The notes beneath the pieces are model-generated. The model was not told the DNA's origin and ran no database searches. It saw only the letters and a list, made by a program, of their open reading frames with translations. From contig LFRZ01000013.1 of assembly GCA_001513025.1 (NCBI GenBank), positions 40,163 through 104,162 of the forward strand: DNA of 64,000 bases, given 5' to 3'. The stretch comes from Gammaproteobacteria bacterium DTU037 (GTDB lineage Bacteria; Pseudomonadota; Gammaproteobacteria; Pseudomonadales; Pseudomonadaceae). Each line of letters starts with the position of its first letter. The stretch's first letter is position 1. Below, in pieces: positions 53,557-64,000 of the stretch. A program made the position numbers and the translations under genes.

Positions 53557-53740
53557 AAAAAGCCCTAAAAAATAAATGCCCAGTAAAGCGCCAGAAAATT
53601 ATCAGTTTTATGGCGAAGGCAGCCTAGCTTAGCTGCTTGTGTAGAGCGGTGAAAGGGGCGGGGGCGGTGTTGAATGCAGATATCCAACGAATCCTTGCGC
53701 GAATCTGTACAATACCTCGCAGATTTTAGGAGAACTACAA

Positions 53741-55669
53741 ATGACTTTGCTCAAATTAACTCAAGTATCACTTGCTTACGGCGCCACGCCCCTTTTAGAA
53801 GAGGTCTCGTGGCAGATTGCTCGTGGCGAGCGCGTGTGCATTATTGGCCGCAATGGTACGGGCAAGTCAAGCATGCTGCATTTGGTCAAAGGTGCGCGTT
53901 TAGCCGATACCGGTGAGGTATGGCGTGCACCGGGCCTGAAAATTGGCGAACTGCCGCAAGAGCTGCCGGTCGCCGATGATCGCACCATTTTTGAAGTGGT
54001 GTCTGAAGGCCTTGATGGCGTCGGCGCGCTACTCGCTGAGTACAATCGTCTCAGCCAAAATATTCATACCGATGAAGATCTGAATAAGCTGATGCATGTG
54101 CAGCAAGATTTAGAAGCGCGTGATGGTTGGCGCTTACAGCAATTGGTTGATAGCACCTTAAGCCGCTTGCAATTGCCTGCGGATAAAAAACTGAATGAAT
54201 TATCCGGTGGCTGGCGTCGTCGCGTGTTGCTCGCACAAGCCTTAGTGGCTGAGCCTGATTTACTGTTACTCGATGAGCCGACCAACCACTTAGATATTGG
54301 TGCGATTGCTTGGCTTGAAGCCGCACTGCTTAACTTTACCGGTGCTGTGCTTTTTATTACCCACGACCGGGCATTCTTACAAAATATTGCTACGCGTATT
54401 TTAGAGCTAGACCGTGGCCATTTGATTGACTGGAATGGTGACTACGCCAGTTTCCTTGAGCATAAAGAACAGCAGTTGGCCGCCGAAGAAACCGCCAATG
54501 CGTTGTTTGATAAAAAGCTGGCACAGGAAGAAGTGTGGATTCGCCAAGGGATTAAAGCGCGTCGTACACGTAATGAAGGGCGCGTGCGTGAATTGAAAGC
54601 GCTACGTACTGAGCGCAGTCAACGCCGTGAGCGTCAAGGTGCGGCGAATATCAGTATTGGTACGGCAGAAAAATCCGGTAAGCAAGTGATTGTGGTGGAT
54701 AAAGTAAGCTTTGCTCACCCAGGCGGACGTCAACTGATTAAAGACTTCTCCATGGTCTTGCAGCGCGGTGATCGCATTGGTCTGTTAGGTGCTAACGGTA
54801 GCGGTAAAACCACCTTGCTGAAATTATTACTGGGTGATTTGCAGCCGACCCAAGGCAGCATTGAGGTCGGTACCAAACTGGAAGTGGCCTATTTTGACCA
54901 GTTGCGTCATCAGTTAGACCCAGAAAAAACCGTAATCGAAAACGTCGGTGAAGGCAGCGACACCATTATGATTAATGGTCAGAGCAAGCATGTTTTGAGC
55001 TATTTGGGCGATTTCTTGTTCAGCCCACAGCGTGCCCGCACTCCAGTTAAAGCCTTGTCGGGTGGTGAGCGTGCGCGTTTATTGCTGGCTAAGTTGTTTA
55101 CCCGCCCAGCCAACTTATTGGTGCTCGATGAGCCAACCAACGACTTGGATGTAGAAACTCTAGAGCTGCTTGAAGAAGTCTTGATGGAGTTTAAAGGCAC
55201 GGTACTGATTGTCAGTCACGACCGGGCATTCTTGGATAACGTGGTCACCAGCACCTTGGTGTTTGATGGCAGTGGGAAGGTGCGTGAGTATGTCGGTGGG
55301 TTTGACGATTGGCTAAGGCAGGGCGGTAGTATTCGCTTACTGGGTGCGGCGGATGAAATGGAAGCGCCGGCTCAAGCCATTGTTGCTGCTCAAAACAGTC
55401 CGGCTGAACAGCCAAGCCCAGCAAAATCCGCGGCAGACAGCGTTGAGCCTAAAAAAAAGCTGAGCTATAAGTTACAGCGTGAGCTGGATGCCTTGCCGGG
55501 GCAAATCGAAGACTTGGAAATTAAACTGGCAGAGTTGCACGAGCAAGTCGCACAGGTTGAATTTTATCAGCAACCGATTGAGACAACGGAAGCCGTGCTG
55601 GCGCACATTAGCACTGTGCAAGAACAGTTGGATGTACTGATTGAACGATGGACTGAGCTCGATAGCTAA
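53741..55669 (+). CDS. uup: ABC-F family ATPase Uup
   Basis: The 642-residue soluble ABC-F protein has two ATPase domains. The first has Walker A GRNGTGKS (36-43) and LSGGWRRRVLLAQAL plus LLLLDEPTNHLD. The second has GANGSGKTTLL, LSGGERARLLLAKLF and LLVLDEPTNDLD. The C-terminal tail has a charged linker and a coiled coil (SYKLQRELDALPGQIEDLEIKLAELHEQV). That coiled coil marks Uup, which is linked to ribosome and recombination-intermediate processing and transposon excision. A hairpin terminator follows. Confidence 0.92.
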   Translation: MTLLKLTQVSLAYGATPLLEEVSWQIARGERVCIIGRNGTGKSSMLHLVKGARLADTGEVWRAPGLKIGELPQELPVADDRTIFEVVSEGLDGVGALLAEYNRLSQNIHTDEDLNKLMHVQQDLEARDGWRLQQLVDSTLSRLQLPADKKLNELSGGWRRRVLLAQALVAEPDLLLLDEPTNHLDIGAIAWLEAALLNFTGAVLFITHDRAFLQNIATRILELDRGHLIDWNGDYASFLEHKEQQLAAEETANALFDKKLAQEEVWIRQGIKARRTRNEGRVRELKALRTERSQRRERQGAANISIGTAEKSGKQVIVVDKVSFAHPGGRQLIKDFSMVLQRGDRIGLLGANGSGKTTLLKLLLGDLQPTQGSIEVGTKLEVAYFDQLRHQLDPEKTVIENVGEGSDTIMINGQSKHVLSYLGDFLFSPQRARTPVKALSGGERARLLLAKLFTRPANLLVLDEPTNDLDVETLELLEEVLMEFKGTVLIVSHDRAFLDNVVTSTLVFDGSGKVREYVGGFDDWLRQGGSIRLLGAADEMEAPAQAIVAAQNSPAEQPSPAKSAADSVEPKKKLSYKLQRELDALPGQIEDLEIKLAELHEQVAQVEFYQQPIETTEAVLAHISTVQEQLDVLIERWTELDS

Positions 55670-55694
55670 GCGCTGAGTGACCCTGCTGTAATGA

Positions 55695-55727
55695 ATAGGA
55701 TGCCCAGCGCTAGGCATCCTATTTACC
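55695..55727 (+). terminator. Terminator after uup
   Basis: AATAGGATGCC (55695-55704 region) pairs with GGCATCCTATT (55713-55723) in an 11-bp stem with an 8-nt loop. It lies between the convergent uup and usp genes. The T-tail is short, so it may serve both strands. Confidence 0.65.
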
Positions 55728-55781
55728 TATAAGGGCGTCACTGATTCCCTGATCAGTGCACGATGGGCTTAAGCCCCAGCA

Positions 55782-56231
55782 TTAATCGTCTGGATGATGA
55801 TCCTTCAAATCAACCGCCAGCACATCGCAAGGCGCGTCAGATAATAGATCCTTGCTGGTTGAGCCTAATAGCAGTGCTAAACCATGGCGGCCATGACTGC
55901 CGACAATAATTAGATCGCAATGTTGCTCTTTGGCTAACTGATGGATTTCTTGGCGTGGCTGGCCATAACGTAAATGACAGTTATTGTCTTTGAGCAATTG
56001 ATGTTGCTCAGCCAAGATATTGAGCTTGTTTTGTGCTTGCTCAGTTTGCTGTTGTTGCAGTAAAGATAAATCCATTGGCACATCACCGCCAAAGGCCATG
56101 GTCAGTGGTTCAACCACATGCACTAAAGTCGCTTGGCAGGATAAGGCTTGGCAGAGTGCATGGGCTTTATTTAATACACGCTTACAGTCTTCAGTTAGAT
56201 CAATTGCAATAAGCAGATGAGAATACGCCAT
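55782..56231 (-). CDS. Single-domain universal stress protein
   Basis: The 149-residue UspA-fold protein begins MAYSHLLIAIDLTEDCKRVL. It ends with the ATP-binding-type loop DLIIVGSHGRHGLALLLGSTSKDLLSDAPCDVLAVDL, containing G-x2-G-x9-GS. Such proteins support survival under stress or oxygen limitation. GGAG lies six bases before the ATG. The location between uup and fadB matches other pseudomonads. A perfect dyad lies in its upstream region. Confidence 0.9.
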   Translation of the reverse strand: MAYSHLLIAIDLTEDCKRVLNKAHALCQALSCQATLVHVVEPLTMAFGGDVPMDLSLLQQQQTEQAQNKLNILAEQHQLLKDNNCHLRYGQPRQEIHQLAKEQHCDLIIVGSHGRHGLALLLGSTSKDLLSDAPCDVLAVDLKDHHPDD

Positions 56232-56256
56232 AAGGATCTCCGTATAGGCTCTATAC

Positions 56257-56275
56257 CTAAGCTCACAGAGCTTAG
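56257..56275 (-). promoter_or_regulatory. Perfect 8+8 dyad upstream of usp
   Basis: CTAAGCTC (56257-56264), ACA and GAGCTTAG (56268-56275) form a perfect dyad 26 bp before the usp start. It is either an operator near the promoter or a 5'-UTR hairpin; the sequence does not decide. Confidence 0.4.
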
Positions 56276-56757
56276 CTTGTCTTCAATATTCAACAGCTCA
56301 AACCCTTGCAGTCGTGCTGCACGCGCATGGAGCCGTCACGCAAGCTAGGCTGTCTGTGTTGCGATATTCACGCCCCTTCAATGTAACGCCAGCACAGGCT
56401 AATTGCACGTATTGATTTGTGTGGCAGTGCTGTGTTTAAACCTGTATTTGTGGCGTGGAGACAGGCGGCTGACGTTGCGCACTTCATCGATACAGCGCTC
56501 AGAGTGCTGTTAAAGCGGCAGGCACTGCCAGGTTTTTGATAGAGCTGACAGCTACTGTAAGGATGTTTAGGAATAAAGTGCTGCGCGCTAGATCAATATT
56601 TTCCCCTTTTAAAACAATGGGATGTGAATAAAGAGCACGTATTTTTAGGATTTCTTCGCGACTGACAATTGACAAAGAGAAAAAATTCCGTGAATGTGTG
56701 CTTACCCAAATCAAACGGGCGTATGAAATACAGGTTGGCCACGCCGCTTAAATTCTT

Positions 56758-56786
56758 TTGAATACAATAATGGCGTGTATGCTAAT
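56758..56786 (+). promoter_or_regulatory. Candidate promoter of fadBA
   Basis: TTGAAT (56758-56763), a 17-bp spacer and GCTAAT (56781-56786) lie about 90 bp before fadB. Each box matches the sigma-70 consensus at four of six positions, so it is only a tentative call. Confidence 0.3.
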
Positions 56787-56876
56787 AGGTGTTTCGCAAA
56801 GTGCCTTGCACAATGTTTAATGGCTGTCAGTGCCTCAAGTGACACTGCTCAGCTTCCATATCGTGGAGATCAGTTG

Positions 56877-59024
56877 ATGATTTACGAAGGTAAAGCCATC
56901 ACGGTGAAGACCCTTGAAAGTGGCATTGTCGAATTTAAATTCGACCTTGAGGGCGAGTCCGTTAATAAGTTTAACCGTCTTACACTGACCGAACTGCGTG
57001 ATGCAGTTGTCGCAATTAACGCCCGTAATGATGTTAAAGGTGTGATTGTCACCAGTGCTAAAAATGTGTTTATCGTTGGTGCCGACATTACAGAGTTTGT
57101 TGAAAACTTTAAGCTGCCTGAAGATGAGTTGATTGCAGGCAACCTTGAAGTGAATACATTCTTTAACGCGTTTGAGGATCTAGAAGTCCCCACCGTTGCA
57201 GCCATCAATGGCATCGCTTTAGGCGGTGGTTTTGAAATGTGCTTGGCGGCGGATTACCGCGTGATGGCCGACAGTGCGAAAGTAGGTTTGCCAGAAGTTA
57301 AACTGGGTATTTATCCGGGCTTCGGCGGAACTGTACGTTTAACGCGTATTATTGGTGCAGATAACGCCATTGAATGGATCGCCGCGGGTAAAGAAGGGCG
57401 TGCAGAAGATGCGCTTAAAGTCGGTGCTGTTGATGTTGTCGTGCCTGCCGATAAGTTACTTGAAGCCTCGATTGATCTGATTAAGCGTGCGATATCTGGC
57501 GAGCTCGACTACAAAGCCAAGCGTCAGCCTAAATTGGAAAAACTCCAGCTCAACGCCATCGAGCAAATGATGAGCTTTGAGGCTGCCAAAGGTTTAGTAG
57601 CAGCGCAAGCTGGTCCGAATTTTCCGGCGCCTCTTGAAGCGGTTAAAACTATTCAAAAAGCGGCCAATCATGGTCGTGATAAAGCTTTGGAAATTGAAGC
57701 CAAAGGCTTTGCTAAGCTGGCGAAAACCTCGGTTGCTGAAAGCTTAATTGGTCTATTTTTAAATGACCAAGCGCTTAAGCGTAAAGCGAAAGCACACGAG
57801 AAAATTGCGCGCGAGGTTAAGCTGTCTGCCGTATTAGGCGCAGGTATTATGGGGGGCGGTATTGCCTACCAGTCGGCGCTAAAAGGTACGCCAATCCTGA
57901 TGAAGGATATCCGTGAAGAGGGTATTCAGTTAGGTCTGGATGAAGCAGCTAAGTTACTAGTTAAGCGTGTTGAACGTAAGCGTTTAACCCCAGCTGCAAT
58001 GGCTAAAGCCCTCAATGCGATTCGCCCAACCATGTCCTATGGCGATTTCGGCCATGTGGATATCGTAGTTGAAGCCGTTGTTGAGAACCCTAAAGTTAAG
58101 CAAGCGGTATTGGCCGAAGTTGAGCAGCATGTGGGTGAGAACACCATCATTGCTTCGAACACTTCAACGATCTCAATTAACTTGCTAGCTAAAGCCCTCA
58201 AGCGTCCAGAAAACTTTGTCGGCATGCACTTCTTTAACCCAGTGCATATGATGCCGCTGGTGGAAGTGATCCGTGGTGAGCATTCATCTGATGAAGCCGT
58301 AGCCACTACAGTTGCTTACGCGCAAAAAATGGGTAAAACTCCAATCGTGGTGAATGACTGCCCAGGTTTCTTAGTCAATCGCGTGTTGTTTCCTTACTTC
58401 GGCGGTTTTGCCAAGTTAGTCAGTGCTGGTGTTGATTTTGTGCGTATTGATAAGGTCATGGAGAAATTCGGTTGGCCAATGGGGCCTGCTTACTTACTCG
58501 ATGTGGTGGGTATTGATACGGGACACCATGGCCGTGATGTGATGGCTGAAGGCTTCCCTGATCGCATGAAAGATGATCAGCGCTCCGCCATTGATGCGCT
58601 GTATGAAGCAGATCGTTTAGGGCAGAAAAACGGTAAAGGTTTTTATGCTCACGAAACAGATAAGCGTGGTAAGCCGAAAAAAGTCGTTGATGAGGCGATC
58701 GCAGGCATTTTAGCGCCAATTGTTTACGAGCAACGCGAAGTGAGCGATGAAGACATTATCAATTGGATGATGATTCCGTTGTGCATGGAAACAGTACGTT
58801 GCCTTGAAGACGGTATTGTTGAGACCGCTGCAGAAGCCGATATGGGCTTAATTTACGGTATCGGTTTCCCGCTTTTCCGTGGTGGTGCGTTACGTTACAT
58901 CGACAGCATTGGAGTGGCTGAGTTTGTTGCTTTGGCAGACACATACGCTGACTTGGGTGCGCTGTATCACCCAACCGAAAAATTGCGTGAAATGGCCAAA
59001 AACGGTCAAACCTTTTTCGGTTAA
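56877..59024 (+). CDS. fadB: Fatty acid oxidation complex subunit alpha
   Basis: The 715-residue multifunctional protein has an N-terminal enoyl-CoA hydratase/isomerase domain ([40 protein letters not shown]; the [18 protein letters not shown] catalytic block). A C-terminal 3-hydroxyacyl-CoA dehydrogenase follows (Rossmann [57 protein letters not shown]). With FadA it performs beta-oxidation. The ATG at 56877 has GGAG eight bases upstream and matches the family N-terminus; the frame is open 34 codons further, without support. fadA follows after 30 bp. Confidence 0.96.
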   Translation: MIYEGKAITVKTLESGIVEFKFDLEGESVNKFNRLTLTELRDAVVAINARNDVKGVIVTSAKNVFIVGADITEFVENFKLPEDELIAGNLEVNTFFNAFEDLEVPTVAAINGIALGGGFEMCLAADYRVMADSAKVGLPEVKLGIYPGFGGTVRLTRIIGADNAIEWIAAGKEGRAEDALKVGAVDVVVPADKLLEASIDLIKRAISGELDYKAKRQPKLEKLQLNAIEQMMSFEAAKGLVAAQAGPNFPAPLEAVKTIQKAANHGRDKALEIEAKGFAKLAKTSVAESLIGLFLNDQALKRKAKAHEKIAREVKLSAVLGAGIMGGGIAYQSALKGTPILMKDIREEGIQLGLDEAAKLLVKRVERKRLTPAAMAKALNAIRPTMSYGDFGHVDIVVEAVVENPKVKQAVLAEVEQHVGENTIIASNTSTISINLLAKALKRPENFVGMHFFNPVHMMPLVEVIRGEHSSDEAVATTVAYAQKMGKTPIVVNDCPGFLVNRVLFPYFGGFAKLVSAGVDFVRIDKVMEKFGWPMGPAYLLDVVGIDTGHHGRDVMAEGFPDRMKDDQRSAIDALYEADRLGQKNGKGFYAHETDKRGKPKKVVDEAIAGILAPIVYEQREVSDEDIINWMMIPLCMETVRCLEDGIVETAAEADMGLIYGIGFPLFRGGALRYIDSIGVAEFVALADTYADLGALYHPTEKLREMAKNGQTFFG

Positions 59025-59039
59025 TCGTGAACAGATTAG

Positions 59040-60230
<1,191 letters not shown>

Positions 60231-60246
60231 GCGTCAGTTCAATACT

Positions 60247-60277
60247 AAAGCCGGGGCCTTATGCCTCGGCTTTTTTT
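60247..60277 (+). terminator. Rho-independent terminator of fadBA
   Basis: AAAGCCGGGGC (60247-60257) pairs with GCCTCGGCTTT (60263-60273), with one G-T pair and a 5-nt loop, and runs into T7. It ends 15 bp before the next gene's GTG, so that gene is probably read only by leak-through or its own promoter. Confidence 0.85.
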
Positions 60278-60291
60278 ATGAGGAAAATATT

Positions 60292-60534
60292 GTGAGTTTA
60301 GCAACAGGTCTTTACCGGCATTATAAAGGTCAGCAGTACCGTGTTTTAGGGGTGGCGAAACACTCAGAAAATGAAGAGGAACTGGTGATCTATCAAGCTC
60401 TGTATGGCGCTTTTGGTCTGTGGGCACGGCCGCTCTCAATGTTTATTGAGCCGGTTGAGGTGGAGGGGCAGCGGCAGGCTCGATTTGCTTTGCTGCAAGC
60501 AGAAGAAAGTACGTTTGCACCAGCAGAAAGCTAA
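60292..60534 (+). CDS. DUF1653 domain protein
   Basis: The 80-residue protein consists of a DUF1653 domain: GLYRHYKGQQYRVLGVAKHSENEEELVIYQALYG, then WARPLSMFIEPVEV. The family is a small SH3-like beta-barrel of unknown function, common between fadA and topA in pseudomonads. The start is the GTG at 60292 with AGGA upstream; the frame extends back over the fadBA terminator but not plausibly as coding. Confidence 0.85.
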   Translation: MSLATGLYRHYKGQQYRVLGVAKHSENEEELVIYQALYGAFGLWARPLSMFIEPVEVEGQRQARFALLQAEESTFAPAES

Positions 60535-60553
60535 GATCAAATTGAGCAAAAAC

Positions 60554-60583
60554 TTGACCTAGACCTGTTACAACCTATATATA
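60554..60583 (+). promoter_or_regulatory. Candidate sigma-70 promoter of topA
   Basis: TTGACC (60554-60559) is followed by TATATA at spacing 16 (60576-60581) or 18 (60578-60583), about 100 bp before topA. Both boxes are good. Supercoiling sensitivity is typical of topA promoters but cannot be judged here. Confidence 0.55.
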
Positions 60584-60678
60584 GCCTCACTATAAAGTAA
60601 GTTATCGTATTTTTTGTGTGATATTGACTGCGCTAACACAGGCATATCACCTTATCTATTCCAGGAATATTCTGAGCA

Positions 60679-63288
60679 ATGAGCAAATCGCTGGTTATCG
60701 TAGAGTCCCCTGCTAAGGCGAAGACAATCAACAAATACTTAGGTGATGAGTATGTGGTGAAGTCGAGCGTGGGTCATATCCGTGATTTACCGACAAGTGG
60801 CTCAGGCGCCGCCGGTAAAGAGCCAGCTAAGCGTGGCAAAGCGGCTGACACTGCACAGTTGACGCCTAAAGAAAAAGCCATGCGCCAGTTGGTTGCGCGT
60901 ATGGGTATCGATCCTGAAAATGATTGGAAAGCCCGCTACGAGATTTTGCCGGGTAAAGAAAAAGTGATTGAAGAGCTGCGCCGCTTAGCTAAAGATGCTG
61001 ACACTATTTATCTCGCAACTGACTTGGACCGCGAAGGGGAGGCCATTGCTTGGCACCTGCGCGAAGCCATTGGTGGAGATGACAGCCGTTATAAGCGCGT
61101 GGTATTTAACGAAATCACCAAGAAAGCCATTCAAGGTGCCTTTGCTGAGCCAGGCAAACTGGATATTGATCAGGTCAATGCCCAGCAAGCACGACGCTTT
61201 TTAGATCGCGTGGTGGGCTTTATGGTGTCGCCATTGCTGTGGAAAAAAGTGGCCCGTGGTCTTTCTGCTGGTCGTGTGCAATCAGTTGCAGTTAAATTAG
61301 TGGTTGAGCGCGAGAAAGAAATCCGCGCCTTTATTCCTGAAGAGTTTTGGCAGGTGCACGCTGATTTAAATAATGCTGAGCAGATCAATACGCGTTTTGA
61401 GGTGATTCGCGAGGCGGGCAGTGCTTTCCGCCCGGTCAGTAAAGAACAGACTGATGCCGCTCTGGCTGTGCTTGAGAAAGCACCCTATGCGGTGATTAAG
61501 CGCGAAGATAAACCGACCAGCAGTCGTCCCAGCGCGCCTTATATCACCTCAACCTTGCAGCAAGCCGCCAGTACGCGCTTAAGTTTTGGCGTGAAGAAAA
61601 CCATGATGTTGGCGCAGCGTTTGTATGAAGCTGGTTACATCACTTATATGCGTACGGATTCGACCAATATCTCGGGTGATGCAATTGAGATGGTGCGTGG
61701 TTTTATTGAGCAGGAGTTCGGTGCTAAATATTTACTCGAGAAACCTGTTTTTTATAGCAGCAAACAGGGCGCGCAAGAGGCGCACGAGGCGATTCGTCCT
61801 TCTGATGTGAATACGCAGACCTCCCAGCTAAAAGGCATGGAGCGCGACGCTGAGCGCTTGTACGAGTTGATTTGGCGTCAGTTTGTCGCCTGCCAAATGC
61901 CTGCGGCTGAATATCTGGCCACTAGTGTCACGGTTGAGGCTGCGCAATTTGAATTACGTGCGCGTGGTCGTATCTTGAAATTTGACGGTTACACTCGTAT
62001 CCAGCCACAGCAAGGTAAGGGCGCAGAAGATGCGGTACTGCCAGACCTAAAAAAAGGCGATGTGCTTAACTTGCTTAAACTGGATCCCTCGCAGCACTTC
62101 ACTAAGCCGCCGGCACGCTACAGTGAAGCCAGCTTAGTTAAAGAATTAGAAAAGCAAGGCATTGGTCGTCCATCGACCTATGCCGCAATTATTTCGACCA
62201 TTCAAGATCGCGGCTATGTGGCGATCCAAAATCGTCGTTTCTACGCAGAGAAAATGGGCGATATTGTCACTGAGCGCTTAGGTGAAAGTTTTGCTAATCT
62301 GATGGATTACAATTTTACCGCGCAGATGGAAGAGCGCTTAGATAGCGTGGCGCATGGCACACTGCAATGGAAGCAGCTGTTGGATGAGTTCTATAAAGAC
62401 TTTAAGCAGAAGCTTGAGTTGGCTGATTCGGCTGAAAATGGCATGCGTGAGAACGCGCCAACCCTAACCGATATCCCTTGTAAAGAGTGCGGTCGTCCGA
62501 TGATGATTCGTACCGCGTCAACCGGTGTGTTTCTCGGCTGCTCAGGCTATGCCTTACCACCGAAAGAGCGTTGTAAGTCGACCATGAACCTGGTTCCGGG
62601 GGATGAAGTGGCCGCCGATGATGAGGGTGAGTCAGAGTCGTTACTGTTGCGTAATAAACGTCGCTGTGCGAAGTGCGGGACGGCCATGGATGCCTATTTG
62701 CTAGATGAAACACGTAAGCTGCATGTGTGTGGTAATAACCCCGACTGCAGTGGCTTTGAAGTTGAAGAAGGGCAGTTCCGCATTAAAGGCTATGAAGGTC
62801 CAAGTCTTGAGTGCGATAAGTGCGGCAGTGAGATGCAGCTTAAGACCGGCCGTTTTGGTAAGTATTTTGGTTGCACCAATAGCGAGTGTAAAAACACGCG
62901 TAAACTGTTGCGCAGCGGTGAAGCGGCGCCACCAAAAATGGATCCGGTGCCAATGCCTGAGCTGCAATGCCTGAAAGTGGAGGACACTTATGTATTGCGT
63001 GATGGTGCTGCAGGTATGTTTTTGGCCGCCAGCCAGTTTCCGAAAAAGCGTGAGACACGTGCACCTTTAGTCCTCGAGTTGCTGCCACATAAAGCTGAAA
63101 TCGATCCGAAGTACCATTATTTGCTCACGGCGCCAACCCATGATCCGGATGGCCTGCCTGCCGTGATTCGCTACAGCCGTAAAACCAAAGAGCAGTATGT
63201 GCAGTCAGAGATTGAAGGCAAGCCAAGCGGTTGGAAAGCATTTTATGACGGTAAAAAATGGCAGGTCGAAGACAAGCGTAAAAAGTAA
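60679..63288 (+). CDS. topA: DNA topoisomerase I
   Basis: TopA relaxes negative supercoils. The 869-residue protein has the Toprim domain ([36 protein letters not shown]) and the active-site tyrosine in [14 protein letters not shown]. Three C-terminal zinc ribbons follow: [21 protein letters not shown] with [14 protein letters not shown] with CGNNPDC; and [26 protein letters not shown]. The acidic C-terminal domain completes a Pseudomonas-type length. AGGAA precedes the ATG. A strong terminator follows. Confidence 0.96.
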   Translation: MSKSLVIVESPAKAKTINKYLGDEYVVKSSVGHIRDLPTSGSGAAGKEPAKRGKAADTAQLTPKEKAMRQLVARMGIDPENDWKARYEILPGKEKVIEELRRLAKDADTIYLATDLDREGEAIAWHLREAIGGDDSRYKRVVFNEITKKAIQGAFAEPGKLDIDQVNAQQARRFLDRVVGFMVSPLLWKKVARGLSAGRVQSVAVKLVVEREKEIRAFIPEEFWQVHADLNNAEQINTRFEVIREAGSAFRPVSKEQTDAALAVLEKAPYAVIKREDKPTSSRPSAPYITSTLQQAASTRLSFGVKKTMMLAQRLYEAGYITYMRTDSTNISGDAIEMVRGFIEQEFGAKYLLEKPVFYSSKQGAQEAHEAIRPSDVNTQTSQLKGMERDAERLYELIWRQFVACQMPAAEYLATSVTVEAAQFELRARGRILKFDGYTRIQPQQGKGAEDAVLPDLKKGDVLNLLKLDPSQHFTKPPARYSEASLVKELEKQGIGRPSTYAAIISTIQDRGYVAIQNRRFYAEKMGDIVTERLGESFANLMDYNFTAQMEERLDSVAHGTLQWKQLLDEFYKDFKQKLELADSAENGMRENAPTLTDIPCKECGRPMMIRTASTGVFLGCSGYALPPKERCKSTMNLVPGDEVAADDEGESESLLLRNKRRCAKCGTAMDAYLLDETRKLHVCGNNPDCSGFEVEEGQFRIKGYEGPSLECDKCGSEMQLKTGRFGKYFGCTNSECKNTRKLLRSGEAAPPKMDPVPMPELQCLKVEDTYVLRDGAAGMFLAASQFPKKRETRAPLVLELLPHKAEIDPKYHYLLTAPTHDPDGLPAVIRYSRKTKEQYVQSEIEGKPSGWKAFYDGKKWQVEDKRKK

Positions 63289-63311
63289 ACCGCTCGCTTA
63301 AACCTTCTCGT

Positions 63312-63347
63312 CTGCGGGGTCTGATCTCGACCCCGCAGTGTTTTATT
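63312..63347 (+). terminator. Rho-independent terminator of topA
   Basis: CTGCGGGGTC (63312-63321) pairs perfectly with GACCCCGCAG (63329-63338) around a 7-nt loop and is followed by TGTTTTATTT. Confidence 0.88.
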
Positions 63348-63366
63348 TGATTTTAAAGAGTTATTT

Positions 63367-63615
63367 ATGTCCAGTGCGTTTTTGGAAATTGTTGAATTAC
63401 CCGACGGCAGAATTGTGTTGCGCCGCTCGGAAGAGGAGTCAGCTTTAGTCACCCTGGTTTTTTCAAGCGAGGCGCGTGATTTTTTAAAGGCCCGTTATAT
63501 TGATATTGCTAAAGAAATGTTTCATGCCGGTTTACTGGCTGCAGGACATTTGGCTGAAGAAGAAGCGCTCAGTGAAACAGATGACGATGATTCTTCTGAG
63601 CATACCTTGCATTAA
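63367..63615 (+). CDS. Small conserved acidic protein, function unknown
   Basis: This 82-residue protein (MSSAFLEIVELPDGRIVLRR at the N-terminus) has a short beta-rich first half, a helix around SSEARDFLKARYIDIAKEMFHAGLLAAG, and a very acidic tail (EEEALSETDDDDSSEH). I recognise it only as a type found in pseudomonads; no domain or function can be named. GAG lies about seven bases before the ATG. It is eight bases upstream of the pseudouridine synthase gene, suggesting joint transcription. Confidence 0.8.
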   Translation: MSSAFLEIVELPDGRIVLRRSEEESALVTLVFSSEARDFLKARYIDIAKEMFHAGLLAAGHLAEEEALSETDDDDSSEHTLH

Positions 63616-63623
63616 TTGCTGCT

Positions 63624-64000
63624 ATGACTGCTTATAGTTTGCTGGGCGCCAGTAAAGTGCGCCTGCCGGATCAGCCTTATGGGCTGCTTTTGGATTTTTT
63701 GGTTGAACAGTTTCCTACGATCAGCCGTGATATATGGCAGCAGCGCATGCAGGCCGGTAAAGTGCTGGATGCACAGCAGCACTGTTTGCTGCCGAGCGAG
63801 CCTTATCAGAGCGGCGGCTTGGTGTATTATTTTCGTGAAGTACCTGAGGAGACTAAGGTGCCCTTTACTGAACGCATTCTTTATCAAGATGAACATCTAG
63901 TTGCGGTTGATAAACCACACTTTTTACCGACTATGCCGGCCGGTCGCTACGTTGAAGAAACCGTTTTGCGGCGGTTAATGGTGCGCTTAGATAATCCTGA
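63624..64000 (+). CDS. RluA-family pseudouridine synthase (5' part only)
   Basis: The frame starts at an ATG and stays open for 125 codons to the window end. The N-terminal 85 residues form an S4-like or RluA lead-in (MTAYSLLGASKVRLPDQPYG). They are followed by ILYQDEHLVAVDKPHFLPTMPAGRYVEETVLRRL, the typical start of an RluA catalytic domain. The catalytic HRLDR-type motif lies beyond the window. The substrate (rRNA or tRNA uridine) cannot be assigned. Confidence 0.85.
   Translation, partial: MTAYSLLGASKVRLPDQPYGLLLDFLVEQFPTISRDIWQQRMQAGKVLDAQQHCLLPSEPYQSGGLVYYFREVPEETKVPFTERILYQDEHLVAVDKPHFLPTMPAGRYVEETVLRRLMVRLDNP

Larger units (their letters stand above)
56232..56876. other. Long intergenic region between usp and fadB
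   Basis: About 645 bp separate the divergent usp and fadB genes. I see no credible gene. A 71-codon minus-strand frame (56499-56714) lacks a ribosome binding site and any family resemblance. The region contains the dyad CTAAGCTC-ACA-GAGCTTAG (56257-56275) close to usp, a small GGCAG-GCA-CTGCC hairpin at 56517-56529 followed by GGTTTTT, and a candidate fadB promoter near 56758. No GAAAC/GTTTC-type PsrA site, expected for fadBA in Pseudomonas, was found by eye. Confidence 0.5.

Noticed and set aside
56499..56714. 71-codon minus-strand frame upstream of fadB
   Set aside because: No ribosome binding site, no resemblance to a family, and no neighbour that suggests it.
56775..56876. Extended N-terminus of fadB
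   Set aside because: The ATG at 56877 has a well-spaced GGAG and matches the family start; the extension overlaps the likely promoter.

Overview
The window is a chromosomal segment of a gammaproteobacterium of the Pseudomonas lineage. The evidence is gene content and order: sbcB-mvaT-purU, bepA-tusA / gcvR-bcp-dapA-bamC-purC, dnaE-accA-tilS-pyrG-kdsA-eno-ftsB-ispD...adhC-fghA-ispF-truD-surE-pcm-(DUF368)-nlpD-rpoS, rraA-cmaX-crfX-cmpX-sigX-oprF, DUF934-cysI / metH / cti, and slt-uup-usp-fadB-fadA-topA. MvaT, CrfX, SigX and OprF are Pseudomonadaceae hallmarks. The base composition is clearly less GC-rich than classical Pseudomonas, and several blocks that are far apart in P. aeruginosa (from memory of that genome) abut here. 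A compact, lower-GC relative such as Thiopseudomonas is a reasonable guess, but it is inference. No phage, insertion sequence, CRISPR array, tRNA or rRNA was seen.

Layout. 1-5.4 kb: MATE efflux pump, pdxB, pyruvate kinase and a tandem universal stress protein. 5.4-9.4 kb: a tightly overlapping DUF4350-MoxR-DUF58 operon on the minus strand. 9.6-12.8 kb: sbcB, mvaT and purU, with a 525-bp AT-rich gap next to mvaT. 12.9-18.9 kb: outer-membrane quality control (bepA, bamC), tusA, bcp, gcvR, dapA and an unusually long purC. 18.9-38.3 kb: a long plus-strand run of housekeeping genes (replication, fatty-acid, CTP, KDO and isoprenoid synthesis, tRNA modification, glycolysis, formaldehyde detoxification) ending at rpoS. 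It is broken only by a 58-aa minus-strand gene near 30.2 kb. 38.4-42.9 kb: rraA and the SigX/OprF envelope-stress cluster. 43-49.1 kb: sulfite reductase and methionine synthase. 49.3-64 kb: fatty-acid cis/trans isomerase, lytic transglycosylase, Uup, universal stress protein, the beta-oxidation complex fadBA, topA and the start of an RluA-type pseudouridine synthase cut by the window end.

A recurring theme is envelope and membrane homeostasis: accA, kdsA, DUF368 (probable undecaprenyl-phosphate translocase), nlpD, slt, bepA, bamC, sigX/oprF/cmpX and cti. A second theme is sulfur and one-carbon metabolism: tusA, cysI, metH, gcvR, purU and adhC/fghA. Nearly all genes belong to well-known families. 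I found no convincing undescribed multi-gene system. The points most worth a second look are a possible structured rpoS leader that could mask its ribosome binding site, an OprF without the cysteine-rich linker, a long-form purC, the rpoS-rraA junction, and the small SutA-like gene beside adhC.
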